Positions 43,742-52,553 of a stretch of 64,000 nucleotides of DNA are shown piece after piece. The DNA comes from Celeribacter persicus. GTDB taxonomy: Bacteria > Pseudomonadota > Alphaproteobacteria > Rhodobacterales > Rhodobacteraceae. The notes under the pieces are model-generated. The model was given only the letters and a program-made list of their open reading frames with translations, was not told the DNA's origin and did no database searches. Position numbers and translations under genes: made by a program. Each line of letters starts with the position of its first letter. Position 1 is the first letter of the stretch. The DNA is taken from NCBI RefSeq assembly GCF_003050785.1, contig NZ_QAOH01000007.1, forward strand, positions 1 through 64,000, written 5' to 3'.

Positions 43742-43989
43742 GCAGTCTTCCTTTCGATATACCCGCGTCCTGTGGCCCCGGCTTGCTTTGATTTTCAAAG
43801 CGTTCCGATGTTTGATGCCTCGAACGGCGCGCCCCTCGGAGGGGACGAGATTGTCATGAAAGATGCCCTGTCCCGGAATGGGTTCCGACAAAAAGACATC
43901 ACCCGGTCGAGCCCAAGGGACCGCCGGGTGCGCGGTATATCGGGAATCATCGCCGAAAAGTCAAGTCCGCAGTGCCCCGAACAACGGCC

Positions 43990-44883
43990 TCAGAGCTGTT
44001 CGCCCTCGTATTTCTGCATCAGCATGGCCGTGCCCGCGCCCAGGCCCCGCGACAGGTGCTCATAGACCGCATCGAAGGAGGCGAAAAGCGCACGGTTCAG
44101 GTCCTGCCCCGCATCGGTCCGGGCAAAGTCGATATAGGCTTCGAACTCGTCATCGGTCAGCGGCTCATAGGCCAGCGTCGAAAACCCGTAGACCCATTCG
44201 GACACATCGGCGCGCACCTCCGGTTCGCTGGCCCAAATCTCATTCAGGAGATCGCTGTCGCTCATTCCCTCCTCGGCCTCAAAGCCTTCGCTCCAGAGAC
44301 CGCTGTAATAGGCGATATCGCTGTTCATCGCACCGACGACGTTCATTTCGACGAGATCGTTGACCTGCACGTAATCCTCAATCAGCCGCGCCCGCTCCGT
44401 ATCCGGGTCGAGTTCCGCCCACGCTTGCCCCGCTGCGGCCTGTGCCGCGTCGTCGGACATCGCCTTGCGCGTGTCCAGTTCGAGCCGTGCGATACGCCCC
44501 CCCAGATCGGTAGAGAAGAACGCCACCATCGGGGCAAGATCGCACCCTTTCAAAGCCTCGGCCATCTCGTCATGGAAAGCCTTCGACATAACCTCCGGAT
44601 CATAGAGGCGGTCCAGCATATCCTTCCACGCAGGCTTTGGCACACCATAGCCCGCATCGACGAAATCGCCGACCATATCCTGCCCCTCCCGGGCTAGGAC
44701 CGTGACCACCTCGTCGAACAGCATGGCATCCATCAACTGCTCAAGCTGCGCCTCGTCGACCTCCGCCTTGGCAGCCAAAGGAAGGGTCATCGCCATGATT
44801 GCACAAACCAGCCCAGCCAACCCGGCGCGCAGGCCCGCGCGCAGGTCGATTTCCATGGATTTGGCGCGTTTCAGAGCAGTCAT
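43990..44883 (-). CDS. DUF2059 domain-containing exported protein
   Basis: The 297-residue protein has a signal sequence (AGLVCAIMAMTLPLAAKAE). The mature part is acidic and helical, with MSKAFHDEMAEALKGCDLAPMVAFFSTDLGGRI and DDEFEAYIDFARTDAGQDLNRALF. The latter matches the DUF2059 helix pair (the family pattern is L..y..FysSp.G..l). Function unknown; the location is periplasmic. AAGGA lies seven bases before the ATG at 44883. Confidence 0.78.
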   Translation of the reverse strand: MTALKRAKSMEIDLRAGLRAGLAGLVCAIMAMTLPLAAKAEVDEAQLEQLMDAMLFDEVVTVLAREGQDMVGDFVDAGYGVPKPAWKDMLDRLYDPEVMSKAFHDEMAEALKGCDLAPMVAFFSTDLGGRIARLELDTRKAMSDDAAQAAAGQAWAELDPDTERARLIEDYVQVNDLVEMNVVGAMNSDIAYYSGLWSEGFEAEEGMSDSDLLNEIWASEPEVRADVSEWVYGFSTLAYEPLTDDEFEAYIDFARTDAGQDLNRALFASFDAVYEHLSRGLGAGTAMLMQKYEGEQL

Positions 44884-45090
44884 GCTGATCCTTTCCCGAA
44901 GCACTGTGCTGGACAGCAGCTAAACAAAGAGTTGAGGAAGGAACAAGTCACGACATCGAAATCTTCCGCCCCGGCGAAATTTCGCACCGATTTCGCAATA
45001 CCTGTCGCAACGATTGCTCAAAAGAATGTCACGAAAAGGGGTTGCACGCGACGCGCAGCACGGATAAATCACCCGCCACCAGACCCCCGC

Positions 45091-45180
45091 GGAGAGGTGC
45101 CGGAGTGGTCGAACGGGGCGGTCTCGAAAACCGTTGTCCCTTCACGGGGACCCAGGGTTCGAATCCCTGTCTCTCCGCCA
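45091..45180 (+). tRNA. tRNA-Ser (CGA)
   Basis: A 90-nt class II tRNA: acceptor GGAGAGG, D arm GCCGGAGTGGTCGAACGGGGC, anticodon loop CTCGAAA (anticodon CGA), long variable arm TTGTCCCTTCACGGGGACC, T arm CAGGGTTCGAATCCCTG, and an encoded CCA at 45178-45180. Confidence 0.95.
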
Positions 45181-45405
45181 CTTACCCTTGCAAGTAATTG
45201 ATTTTATTTGGAAATTTCTCCAGATCAATCACCTTTGCATGTCGCGTTGCATGTTTGGGGAAAGGCTAGATCAGGCCGATTTGAAGCCCGGAAGGGACGC
45301 AAGCAATCACGAAAACGTGAACATCGCGACGACCTTCTAAGATACTCCAAAGCATAAATAGATGTGCAACGCGAAAATGTTGCGGAAAAATTATAGGAGA
45401 AAAAA
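45181..45405. other. AT-rich stretch downstream of tRNA-Ser
   Basis: About 225 bp, noticeably AT-richer than the core on both sides. It contains a TGCATGTCGCGTTGCATG repeat at about 45237-45254 (GCATG twice). tRNA 3' ends are frequent integration sites, so a relic of a small element is possible, but no integrase or clear att duplication is visible. Confidence 0.3.
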
Positions 45406-45594
45406 ATGAAAGTAACAGCAGAAATCATTGATAACAAAGGCGTCGTGATAATTTCCGAAGACGCAAACGTGACACAAGACGGAGACCTAGCCACTTTGTT
45501 CAGCAAGGCTATCGCAGCGTTTCGGCGCAAACATCCTGACACTTCGTTGTTCAGCGACGAAAATCATCCGGGCTATACTGTGCGACTGCGGTGA
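45406..45594 (+). CDS. small protein of unknown function
   Basis: The 62-residue soluble protein begins MKVTAEIIDNKGVVIISEDA and ends HPGYTVRLR. TAGGAG lies seven bases before the ATG, and the codon pattern is good but AT-richer than the core. It sits in the variable stretch after tRNA-Ser. I do not recognise the family. Confidence 0.5.
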   Translation: MKVTAEIIDNKGVVIISEDANVTQDGDLATLFSKAIAAFRRKHPDTSLFSDENHPGYTVRLR

Positions 45595-45600
45595 ACAAAA

Positions 45601-45628
45601 AAGCCCCGACGCGGTAAAGCGCCGGGGC
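45601..45628 (-). terminator. hairpin with adjacent A/T run
   Basis: GCCCCG-A-CGC (45603-45612) pairs with GCG-CCGGGGC (45619-45628) around a short loop. On the minus strand a run of seven T follows, so it works as a terminator for leftward transcription. On the plus strand it follows the 62-residue gene closely but lacks a T-run. Confidence 0.6.
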
Positions 45629-45928
45629 AAAGCCGTTCGGAACAATCCCGAAGAACGAACGGCCATCGGGCAGACGGGCCATGCCGCCCGAATTCGAAGG
45701 TCAGCGCACCGGCAACATCGGTCGCAGCTTCATCGCCACGCCGGGAAGCATCGTATAGAGCGGCAGGCCGATCACGGCTCGGTCCAGCACCACAGGGCAC
45801 CCCTGCACTTCGGCAACGCACGCTGTTACCTATCAGAGGTATGACGCGTTAAAACAGCCGCAAACCTTGATCTTATCTTGTCTGAAAGAACCGGTCATGA
45901 TGCATGATGTGGTAAACGGACTGCCTGC
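45629..45928. other. intergenic, no confident gene
   Basis: About 300 bp. A short leftward frame ends at 45701 with MKLRPMLPVR as its last residues. It would lead into the terminator at 45601-45628, but it has no clear start codon or ribosome site. Nothing else is visible. Confidence 0.3.
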
Positions 45929-46528
45929 TCAGGGAATTGCCGACAGGTCCGAGCGTCTATTCCGGAGCCGCCGATGGTATTCGGCGAGCTTTGCCGGCAT
46001 ATCTATGTCAATTCGGTCCATCCATGACAGGAGATAGTAGGCCGCAGCATCAGCAATCGACAAGTCTCCAAAGAGAAATTCCTGATCACCGAGCTGCTTT
46101 TCCAGCGCAAGGAAACCGGCTCTTACGACCGCCTGTCCATGCTGGCGCAATTCCTGCTGGGCTTGTGCATCGGACAGGAATTTCTGCGGCATCATGGCGA
46201 AAACCGAACCGCGCATGTGCAGGCCCGAGACGATATGTTCGGTCAGTTCCATGACACGCACCTCGTCTTGCAAGGCCTCCGGCAAAAGTTTCCCGGCCGG
46301 AAAGCTCCTGGCGATCCAATATGCGATAACGGGAAACTCCGTCAGCACCGAACCATCCGGCAACATGAGCGCGGGGACTTTCCCTTTGGGGTTGATCGCC
46401 AGATACTCGGAACGACGATGGGCACCCGATTTCAGATCGGTTGTGACCACTTCGTACTCCGCGCCAGCCTCGTCCAACAAAAAGCGAATGCCTTCGGAGC
46501 AAGACCCCGGAGAATGGAAAAGCTTCAT
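45929..46528 (-). CDS. glutathione S-transferase family protein
   Basis: The 199-residue protein has an N-terminal thioredoxin-fold domain (MKLFHSPGSCSEGIRFLLDEAGAEYEVVTTDL, then NPKGKVPALMLPDGSVLTEFPVIAYWIA). A C-terminal helical domain carries FLFGDLSIADAAAYYLL. The N-terminal SCS motif suggests a beta-class-like active-site Ser/Cys. It diverges from the next gene and lies beside an aromatic catabolic unit. A detoxification or isomerase role there is possible but not shown. Confidence 0.88.
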   Translation of the reverse strand: MKLFHSPGSCSEGIRFLLDEAGAEYEVVTTDLKSGAHRRSEYLAINPKGKVPALMLPDGSVLTEFPVIAYWIARSFPAGKLLPEALQDEVRVMELTEHIVSGLHMRGSVFAMMPQKFLSDAQAQQELRQHGQAVVRAGFLALEKQLGDQEFLFGDLSIADAAAYYLLSWMDRIDIDMPAKLAEYHRRLRNRRSDLSAIP

Positions 46529-46686
46529 GGTTTACTCTCGACCCGTTATCGCATGTGGCAAACCGCACAGCCGGAAGAAGAAATATCAAATCACGATCGC
46601 AACATGTCCGACCTATGGACACTTCATGACCACATCTTGCAACGGGAAAACGGTCGGGTATCTGGTCGGCGAAAAGGGGAAAATTC

Positions 46687-47226
46687 ATGACGCAAGGTAC
46701 AGAGATCGGTCCGCTTCGCGACGAGGACTGGCCATCGCAGATTGAAGACCTGCGCGAAGGGTTTGCCGGCGCTCTGAACGTCTATCGCACCATGGCGCAT
46801 CACCCCGATCTGCTGCGCGCCTGGGCGCCCTTGCGACAACATATCGTCAAGGACAGCGTGCTCGGCGCGGTGAATTCGGAGATCGTGATCCTGCGCACCG
46901 GTGTGCGGCTCGGCTCGTCCTACGAGTGGGCGCATCACGTCTCGCGGGCGCGCGCACTTGGCATGGACGATGCCCGGATCAAGGGCGTTCTGGCAACACC
47001 CGAAGGGACAGACGCGCTTCTTGTGCAAGCCGTCGATTCCATCATCGACCACCAGAAGCTCTCCCCGGCACTGGAACGCCAACTGGCAGCAACCTTCGGT
47101 CAAAAGGCCGTGTTCGACATCATCGCCACGGTCGGGTTCTACACGGTTCTCGGCACGATCCTGATGACCTATGACGTGCCTGTCGATGACAGGATCGCAG
47201 CGGAGATCGAAGCGAACCCGCTCTGA
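46687..47226 (+). CDS. carboxymuconolactone decarboxylase family protein
   Basis: The 179-residue protein follows the AhpD/CMD pattern (LRQHIVKDSVLGAVNSEIVILRTGVRLGSSYEWAHHVSRARALGM) with the catalytic-type histidine in the EWAHH helix. It lacks the C-x-x-C of AhpD peroxidoreductases, having SSYEW instead, so a decarboxylase or lactonase-like role is more likely than a redox one. It ends 12 bp from the convergent IclR gene at the edge of the catabolic cluster. Confidence 0.85.
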   Translation: MTQGTEIGPLRDEDWPSQIEDLREGFAGALNVYRTMAHHPDLLRAWAPLRQHIVKDSVLGAVNSEIVILRTGVRLGSSYEWAHHVSRARALGMDDARIKGVLATPEGTDALLVQAVDSIIDHQKLSPALERQLAATFGQKAVFDIIATVGFYTVLGTILMTYDVPVDDRIAAEIEANPL

Positions 47227-47238
47227 TCCAACACCTCT

Positions 47239-48027
47239 TCAATCCGGCAGAGAGGCCGCGATCTTGTCGGCAATTTCCCTGAGAGGCGGCCCATATTCAT
47301 CGAGAGCGCGCCGCGTCGTCATCGCACTTCGGATCCAGATCAGCGAAACACACCCGAGCACCGCGCCGCGCAAAAGGATCGGCACGGCAATCGAGGCGGT
47401 TTCCAGACGAAACTCACCACTGTCGCGCACGGCAAAGCCACGGTTGCGGGTTTCCTCGATCAGATGCGACAGCATAGGTTCTTCGAGAAATGGCCGGTCT
47501 TCCTCGACGTCGAGACGGCGCAGGTGATCGAGAATCAGGTTGCGCTCTTCCTCGGGACAAAAGGAAATATAGGCCCGTCCCGCAGAGGTACGCAGCACCG
47601 GCATCCGAAACCCGGTCATCCCCCGGTCGATGGACAGGGGCGAGCGTCCGTGCGTCGTCTCCTGAATGACCATCGCGGCATTATTATACATGCTGAGATC
47701 GAGCGGCCAGACCAGCCGCTTGGCATAGTCACCGAAGATCGGCCCCGCCGCCTGGGTGATCTCGGATGTCAGGGCTGTTCCGTCCCCCAAAGCAGCGGCA
47801 AAGCGGGTGACTCGGACATAGTTGGACGTCGCCGAAAACGCGACATAGCCCAGTTCTTCCAGCGTTTCCAAAAGCCTGTAGACCGTCGGACGCGGCAGAT
47901 CGAGAGCCTTGGCGATCTCGCCGGGGCGTGCCTCCCCGACCCTGTTGACGTAACGCAGGATGGCAAGGCCCCGCGCGAGGGATCGCACGGAGCCTTGTGA
48001 CAGTTTCGGTGTGACCTGCATGCTCAT
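47239..48027 (-). CDS. IclR family transcriptional regulator
   Basis: The N-terminal winged helix is clear (SLARGLAILRYVNRVGEARPGEIAKALDLPRPTVYRLLETLEELGYVAF), followed by the IclR effector domain (RSPLSIDRGMTGFRMPVLRTSAGRAYISFCPEEER). It is the last gene of the leftward catabolic unit. It resembles MhpR/PcaR-type regulators, which are activated by the pathway substrate, so it probably controls this unit. Confidence 0.92.
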   Translation of the reverse strand: MSMQVTPKLSQGSVRSLARGLAILRYVNRVGEARPGEIAKALDLPRPTVYRLLETLEELGYVAFSATSNYVRVTRFAAALGDGTALTSEITQAAGPIFGDYAKRLVWPLDLSMYNNAAMVIQETTHGRSPLSIDRGMTGFRMPVLRTSAGRAYISFCPEEERNLILDHLRRLDVEEDRPFLEEPMLSHLIEETRNRGFAVRDSGEFRLETASIAVPILLRGAVLGCVSLIWIRSAMTTRRALDEYGPPLREIADKIAASLPD

Positions 48028-48076
48028 GGGACAAGCATCTCACAAGTCACACCGGGTTGAAAGCCAACGACGCAGG

Positions 48077-48919
48077 TCAGGCTTCCGCTTTCACCGGGTT
48101 CGACAAGATGCCGACCCCGGAAACCTCGACCTCACAGACATCGCCGTCCTTCATGAACAAAGGCGGATTGCGACGCGCACCGACCCCGCCCGGCGTGCCG
48201 GAGACGATCACATCGCCCGGCAGAAGCGGCAGGATAGTCGAGCAATAGGCAATCAGGCGCGGGATCGAACACACAAGCATATCGAGCGTGGTGTCCTGAA
48301 CGGTCTCACCATTCAGACGCGTTTGCAGGCGCATCTTGGTGTGGTCCGCGATCTCGTCGGCGGTGGTCATCCACGGGCCGAAACCGCCGGTGCCGGCAAA
48401 GGTCTTGCCCGGCATGAACTGGTGCGTGTGCTTCTGCCAGTCGCGCACGGAGCCGTCGTTATAGCAGGCATAGCCCGCGACATAATCCATCGCATCCTCT
48501 TCGGAAATCCGGCGGCCTTCCTTGCCGATGATCACCGCGACCTCGCCCTCGTAATCGAACATATCGGATTCAAGCGGCTTGATCAGCGGCTCGTTGTGGC
48601 CGATCTGGGAGCCTTGGTAGCGGGCAAAGAGCACCGGGTTCGGGGTCTCTTCACGGCCGGTCTCTTCGATGTGGGCGTGATAGTTCAGGCCGACGCAAAT
48701 GATTTTGTCCGGGTTCGGGATGACCGGATCGTGTTTGACATCGTCAAAGGCATAGTCGGCATCGGCAGAGACGAGCTTCTCGGCCGCGGCCATATCGCCC
48801 GAGGCAAGGAAATCGCGCAGCGTCGGCGCGTCGAGACGTTTGCCGAGATCGACGATGCCAGAGTCGTTGACGAGGCCGTAAGAGGACACGCCGTCTTTGG
48901 TGAAAGAGCAAAGTTTCAT
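48077..48919 (-). CDS. fumarylacetoacetate hydrolase family protein
   Basis: The 280-residue protein has the FAH core: IICVGLNYHAHIEETGREETPNPVLFARYQGSQIG, the metal-binding DYEGEVAVIIGKEGRRI with its E-x-E pattern, and a C-terminal GDVIVSGTPGGVGARRNPPLFMKDGD. This group includes acylpyruvate hydrolases and 2-hydroxyhepta-2,4-diene-type isomerases and decarboxylases. Next to an extradiol dioxygenase it most likely processes the ring-cleavage product. Confidence 0.9.
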   Translation of the reverse strand: MKLCSFTKDGVSSYGLVNDSGIVDLGKRLDAPTLRDFLASGDMAAAEKLVSADADYAFDDVKHDPVIPNPDKIICVGLNYHAHIEETGREETPNPVLFARYQGSQIGHNEPLIKPLESDMFDYEGEVAVIIGKEGRRISEEDAMDYVAGYACYNDGSVRDWQKHTHQFMPGKTFAGTGGFGPWMTTADEIADHTKMRLQTRLNGETVQDTTLDMLVCSIPRLIAYCSTILPLLPGDVIVSGTPGGVGARRNPPLFMKDGDVCEVEVSGVGILSNPVKAEA

Positions 48920-48922
48920 GAG

Positions 48923-50422
48923 TTAAGCCATTTCCGGTTGTTGCGTTTCGAGTGGATTGGGCAGGATGAGGGCAATCAGCGCCTCAAGTTCCTGTGTCGT
49001 GTCGGCCCCGCCCAGCGTGTGACGGTCGGGACGCAGAACTGTGGCCCGCGCACCGAGGCGAGCAAGGTGATCGGCAGCATTGGACGCGCTCGTGGTCACA
49101 AGCCCCACGCCCTCGGGCAAACTCAGCCCCGCGACGATCTCGTCCTCGGCGACAACCACGAATTGATGCGGATAAACCTCATCCATAAGACGGCTATAAG
49201 CCAGGCGCGGTTGTCCGAAAAGCCGCCCGGCCTTGTCTCCGATCCCAAGGCCCGGCCCCAGAGGCGGCGCGATGCTTTCCATCCGGGCCGTGCCATCACC
49301 GGAGGGCAGAGCCGCGCGTAACGCCGCTTCCGTACCCACCGTGTTGATCAGCCCCCCCAGACGCACTGCCGTCTGGATATATTCCCGCGCATTGGGCTTG
49401 CGCTCGCTTTCGTAGCTGTCGAGCAACGCCTCTGCGGCCTCTCCCGCAACCTTGCCCTGACAGATCAGCGCAAGCTTCCAATAGAGGTTCGCCACATCGC
49501 GCGTGCCTGCACACATCCCCTGCCCCATGAAGGGCGGGGTCTGATGACAGGCATCCCCGACCAGAAGCAACCGCCCCTTGCGCCAGTCTTCGGCGACCAG
49601 AGAGTGAAAGGTGTAGACCGCGGTCCGTTCGAGTTCCGCCTCTTCCGGTTTGAGCCAGTCGGACAAGAGCTCCCAAACGCGTTCGGGTTTCGAAATCTCG
49701 GCGCTGTCCTCATCGGGCCGCACGGTGATCTCCCAACGCCGCCGCATTCCCGGCACCCGCACATAGGTCGCGGGTCGTTCCGGGCGGCAATACTGGATCG
49801 AATGTTCGCCCAGCTCCGGCTTCTCCTCGTTCAGGATCACATCGACCACGAGCCAGCGCTCATGGAAGCCGTAATCCTCCATACCGCTCTCGATATAGCG
49901 CCGCACCAGAGAGCGCGCGCCATCGCAGCCAACGACATATTTCGCGCCGATCCGTTCGACCTTGCCGCGAGACATGTCCTCGAACCGTAGTTCGACTTCC
50001 TCACCTTTGTCTTCGATATAGAAAACATCGCAGCGCGTGCGGACAGTGACCGTTTCACGCTCTGCCATATGTGTCCGCAACACATCTTCGAGGTCCGGTT
50101 GGTGGAAGCGGTAATTGGCACGCCAACCCTGTGGCCCCTCGCCCTGCGGTCGCGGCCAATCCAACAGCAGCTTGCCAGCCGGATCGACAAAGCGCATCCC
50201 CGGATGTTTCGCGGTTTTCGGCTCCATCTCCTCGGCGATGCCGATCCACTGGAACACCCGCATCACCTCGGCGTCGAAATGTACCGCGCGCGGCAGATGA
50301 TAGGCCGCGCTTTCACGTTCCAGCACGATGGTTTTCAATCCGCACTGACCCAGAAGATGCGCCAGCGTGGCCCCTGCGGGCCCGTAGCCCACGATGGCAA
50401 CGTCATACTGTTCCATAGTCAT
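48923..50422 (-). CDS. FAD-dependent aromatic hydroxylase (MhpA-like)
   Basis: A class A flavin monooxygenase. FAD-binding GYGPAGATLAHLLGQCGLKTIVLE lies at the start, the DG motif in YVVGCDGARSLVRR, and the GD motif in RLLLVGDACHQTPPFMGQGMCAGTRDVANLYWKL. At 499 residues it fits MhpA-type 3-hydroxyphenylpropanoate hydroxylases, which ortho-hydroxylate a phenol to a catechol. Its start overlaps the dioxygenase stop (ATGA), so hydroxylation and ring cleavage are coupled. The exact substrate cannot be read from sequence. Confidence 0.9.
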   Translation of the reverse strand: MTMEQYDVAIVGYGPAGATLAHLLGQCGLKTIVLERESAAYHLPRAVHFDAEVMRVFQWIGIAEEMEPKTAKHPGMRFVDPAGKLLLDWPRPQGEGPQGWRANYRFHQPDLEDVLRTHMAERETVTVRTRCDVFYIEDKGEEVELRFEDMSRGKVERIGAKYVVGCDGARSLVRRYIESGMEDYGFHERWLVVDVILNEEKPELGEHSIQYCRPERPATYVRVPGMRRRWEITVRPDEDSAEISKPERVWELLSDWLKPEEAELERTAVYTFHSLVAEDWRKGRLLLVGDACHQTPPFMGQGMCAGTRDVANLYWKLALICQGKVAGEAAEALLDSYESERKPNAREYIQTAVRLGGLINTVGTEAALRAALPSGDGTARMESIAPPLGPGLGIGDKAGRLFGQPRLAYSRLMDEVYPHQFVVVAEDEIVAGLSLPEGVGLVTTSASNAADHLARLGARATVLRPDRHTLGGADTTQELEALIALILPNPLETQQPEMA

Positions 50423-51411
50423 TTTCCCCCGGAACCCGTTTGTTTCGCCAATTCACCGAAAAGCCAGGGGCAATCCGCCACCTGCGGCGCACGCACACCA
50501 CGCGCAGCAGCATCCAGCCGCATATCGCGCAGACGTTTGCGTCCACCTTCCTCGGTCAGATAAAGACGCTCATGCCCCCAGAAACTCGGTCCGTCATGGG
50601 TTTCATGCGGCTCCCATGTCTCTGGCTCGATCAGTCGTCCGCCCCAGCCATTTTCAACAAAGAAGCCGGAGGGCGAATTGGCGTAATACGAGGTCATGTA
50701 ATCGTTGGTGTGCCGCCCCAGCGTATAGGCGACGCGCCCCTCTTCGAGCTGGGCCAGATCGTAACCCTGCCCGACATCGTCGAGGTTCTGGAATTCGACC
50801 ATGAAATGATGGAACCCAAGCTGACCTGAGCCGACCATCGCGAAGGAATGGTGACGTTGATTGAGATGGAAGAAATACAACCCGTAAGGTTTCAGCCCGT
50901 AATCCGAGACGTGGAAATCCAGCAGGTCGCGGTAGAACGGCATCATCACCTCGATGTCTTTCACATGCAACACCGCGTGCCCCATGCCCAGAGGCCCGGT
51001 CTTGAACCCGTCGATGGGACGTCCCGGTACGAAAGGATCGGAAGCGATCATCGGCGCATGGAACAGTTCCACCCGGTTGCCGCCCGGATCCTCGAACCAG
51101 ATCAGATCGCCGACAAAACGCCGGTCCGCCAGTTCACGGGTTCCGAGATTGACCGTCACCCCCGCCTTGTCGAGACGTGCGGCGTAAAGCTGAAGATCGT
51201 CTTTTTCAGCCACCTCGAACCCTATGAAGGCCAGCGTCTCGCCCGGTTCATCCGAGATCAGAAGTCGCTGCATCTTATCGTCCATGCGGAAGGCCAGCGC
51301 CTTGCCGCCGCGGTCGATCTTCTGCATCCCCAAGAGTTTGCCGGCAAAATCGGACCAGTCGTCGAGCTTGTCGGAGCGCACACCGAGATAGCCCAGAGCA
51401 ATAATCGCCAT
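50419..51411 (-). CDS. extradiol dioxygenase (VOC superfamily)
   Basis: A type I ring-cleaving dioxygenase of 330 residues built from two VOC modules. The likely Fe(II) ligands are the histidine in MGHAVLHVKD, the histidine in LGFHHFMVE and the glutamate in SGFFVENGWGG. It would open a catechol made by the adjacent hydroxylase. The ATG at 51411 has GGAG six bases upstream; an earlier ATG at 51423 is worse placed. It lies between the monooxygenase and the TRAP genes in one direction. Confidence 0.9.
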   Translation of the reverse strand: MAIIALGYLGVRSDKLDDWSDFAGKLLGMQKIDRGGKALAFRMDDKMQRLLISDEPGETLAFIGFEVAEKDDLQLYAARLDKAGVTVNLGTRELADRRFVGDLIWFEDPGGNRVELFHAPMIASDPFVPGRPIDGFKTGPLGMGHAVLHVKDIEVMMPFYRDLLDFHVSDYGLKPYGLYFFHLNQRHHSFAMVGSGQLGFHHFMVEFQNLDDVGQGYDLAQLEEGRVAYTLGRHTNDYMTSYYANSPSGFFVENGWGGRLIEPETWEPHETHDGPSFWGHERLYLTEEGGRKRLRDMRLDAAARGVRAPQVADCPWLFGELAKQTGSGGK

Positions 51412-51520
51412 GGTTGTCTCCATTGGTTGAATTCGGAATGCTCCTTTTTAACCGGGTTGCTGCACGACCCCGAGGAGCGTTCTCCGCCCGTCCACTGGGC
51501 GGACGGAGAGAGAGGTGGTA

Positions 51521-52534
51521 TTATTCCGCGCTGATCTGCATCGCGTGATCGAGCACCGCCTGTGCCGCCGCCGGGTCGACCTGTTCGGCAACCCACGCGG
51601 CGGACGCACCGGCCAAGGCCTCTTTCCACGGCGCAAGCCCCGCCTCGTCGAGGTCGATGAAGGTGAGTTTTTCGTCTTGGCGATAGCTGGCCTCGATCTC
51701 CGCATCGGCCTCATCGACCACGGAAGCGATCCACTCCGCCATGCTGCGCCCGGTCATCTCATCGAGCACCGCCTTGTCCTCGTCGGACAGGCTGTCATAG
51801 CTGCGTTTGTTCATCAGGATTGCCATGGGCGAGGCGGTGTAGCGCGTGTTGGTGATGTAGGGCGCAACCTCGTTGAGGCGGAAGGTACGGTAGGCGTCCA
51901 TCACCCAGACCGCACCGGAAACGACGCCGCGTTCGAGGTTCTCATAGACTTGCGGCGCCGGCACGGATACGCCCGACGCCCCAAGCATGTCGAACAGGGT
52001 TGAGCCGAATTTCGACGGTGTCCGCAGTTTCAGCCCCTTGAGATCGGCGGGGGTCTCGGCCGGCGCATCGGTCATGAAAAAGCGATAACCGGGCGTGGAG
52101 AACAGCGCCAGCACCTTGTAATCGGCATATTCCGCATCGAGCGCCCCCTCTTCGAGCAAGGCGTTCAGCACCTTCGCCCCCTGCGTGGAAGTCGGGGCGA
52201 CACCCGGCACTTCGACCACGCCGGTCATCGGGAAGAGACCCGGCGTATAGGTCGGCACGATCAGCGCAACATCGGCGACACCGGCTTTCACCAGTTCGGC
52301 CTGCGCAGGCGGCGCACCGAGGATCGCGCCGGGATAGAGTTTGAAACTGGTCTTCTTCGACAGTTTCGCATTCATCTCGTCGATCCAGGGCTGGAGGATT
52401 TTCGCGGAATAAAATCCCTGAGCCGGTTCATGTACGGAGACACGCAATTCGCGGGCCTGCGTCGCGGTAGCGGTCAGCGCAAGCGCCAGAGCGCTGGCCC
52501 CGAGAAGTTTCTTGATGTGCAGTCGGTTGAACAT
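51521..52534 (-). CDS. dctP: TRAP transporter substrate-binding protein DctP
   Basis: The 337-residue periplasmic protein has a signal peptide (LLGASALALALTATATQA) and the DctP fold, with the conserved GLKLRTPSKFGSTLFDMLGASGVSVPAPQVYENLERGVVSGAVW. The arginine of LRTPS normally binds a carboxylate, so the ligand is an organic acid. The adjacent catabolic genes make an aromatic or phenylpropanoid acid likely. GGAGG precedes the ATG. Confidence 0.93.
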   Translation of the reverse strand: MFNRLHIKKLLGASALALALTATATQARELRVSVHEPAQGFYSAKILQPWIDEMNAKLSKKTSFKLYPGAILGAPPAQAELVKAGVADVALIVPTYTPGLFPMTGVVEVPGVAPTSTQGAKVLNALLEEGALDAEYADYKVLALFSTPGYRFFMTDAPAETPADLKGLKLRTPSKFGSTLFDMLGASGVSVPAPQVYENLERGVVSGAVWVMDAYRTFRLNEVAPYITNTRYTASPMAILMNKRSYDSLSDEDKAVLDEMTGRSMAEWIASVVDEADAEIEASYRQDEKLTFIDLDEAGLAPWKEALAGASAAWVAEQVDPAAAQAVLDHAMQISAE

Positions 52535-52553
52535 GGTTTCCTCCCTTATGTTC

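Noticed and set aside
45701-45840. Possible small leftward gene ending MKLRPMLPVR
   Set aside because: It leads into a terminator, but there is no convincing start codon or ribosome site and the frame is short.
47960-49321. 453-residue open frame opposite the FAH and hydroxylase genes
   Set aside because: Antisense to two genes with clear catalytic motifs and no ribosome site.
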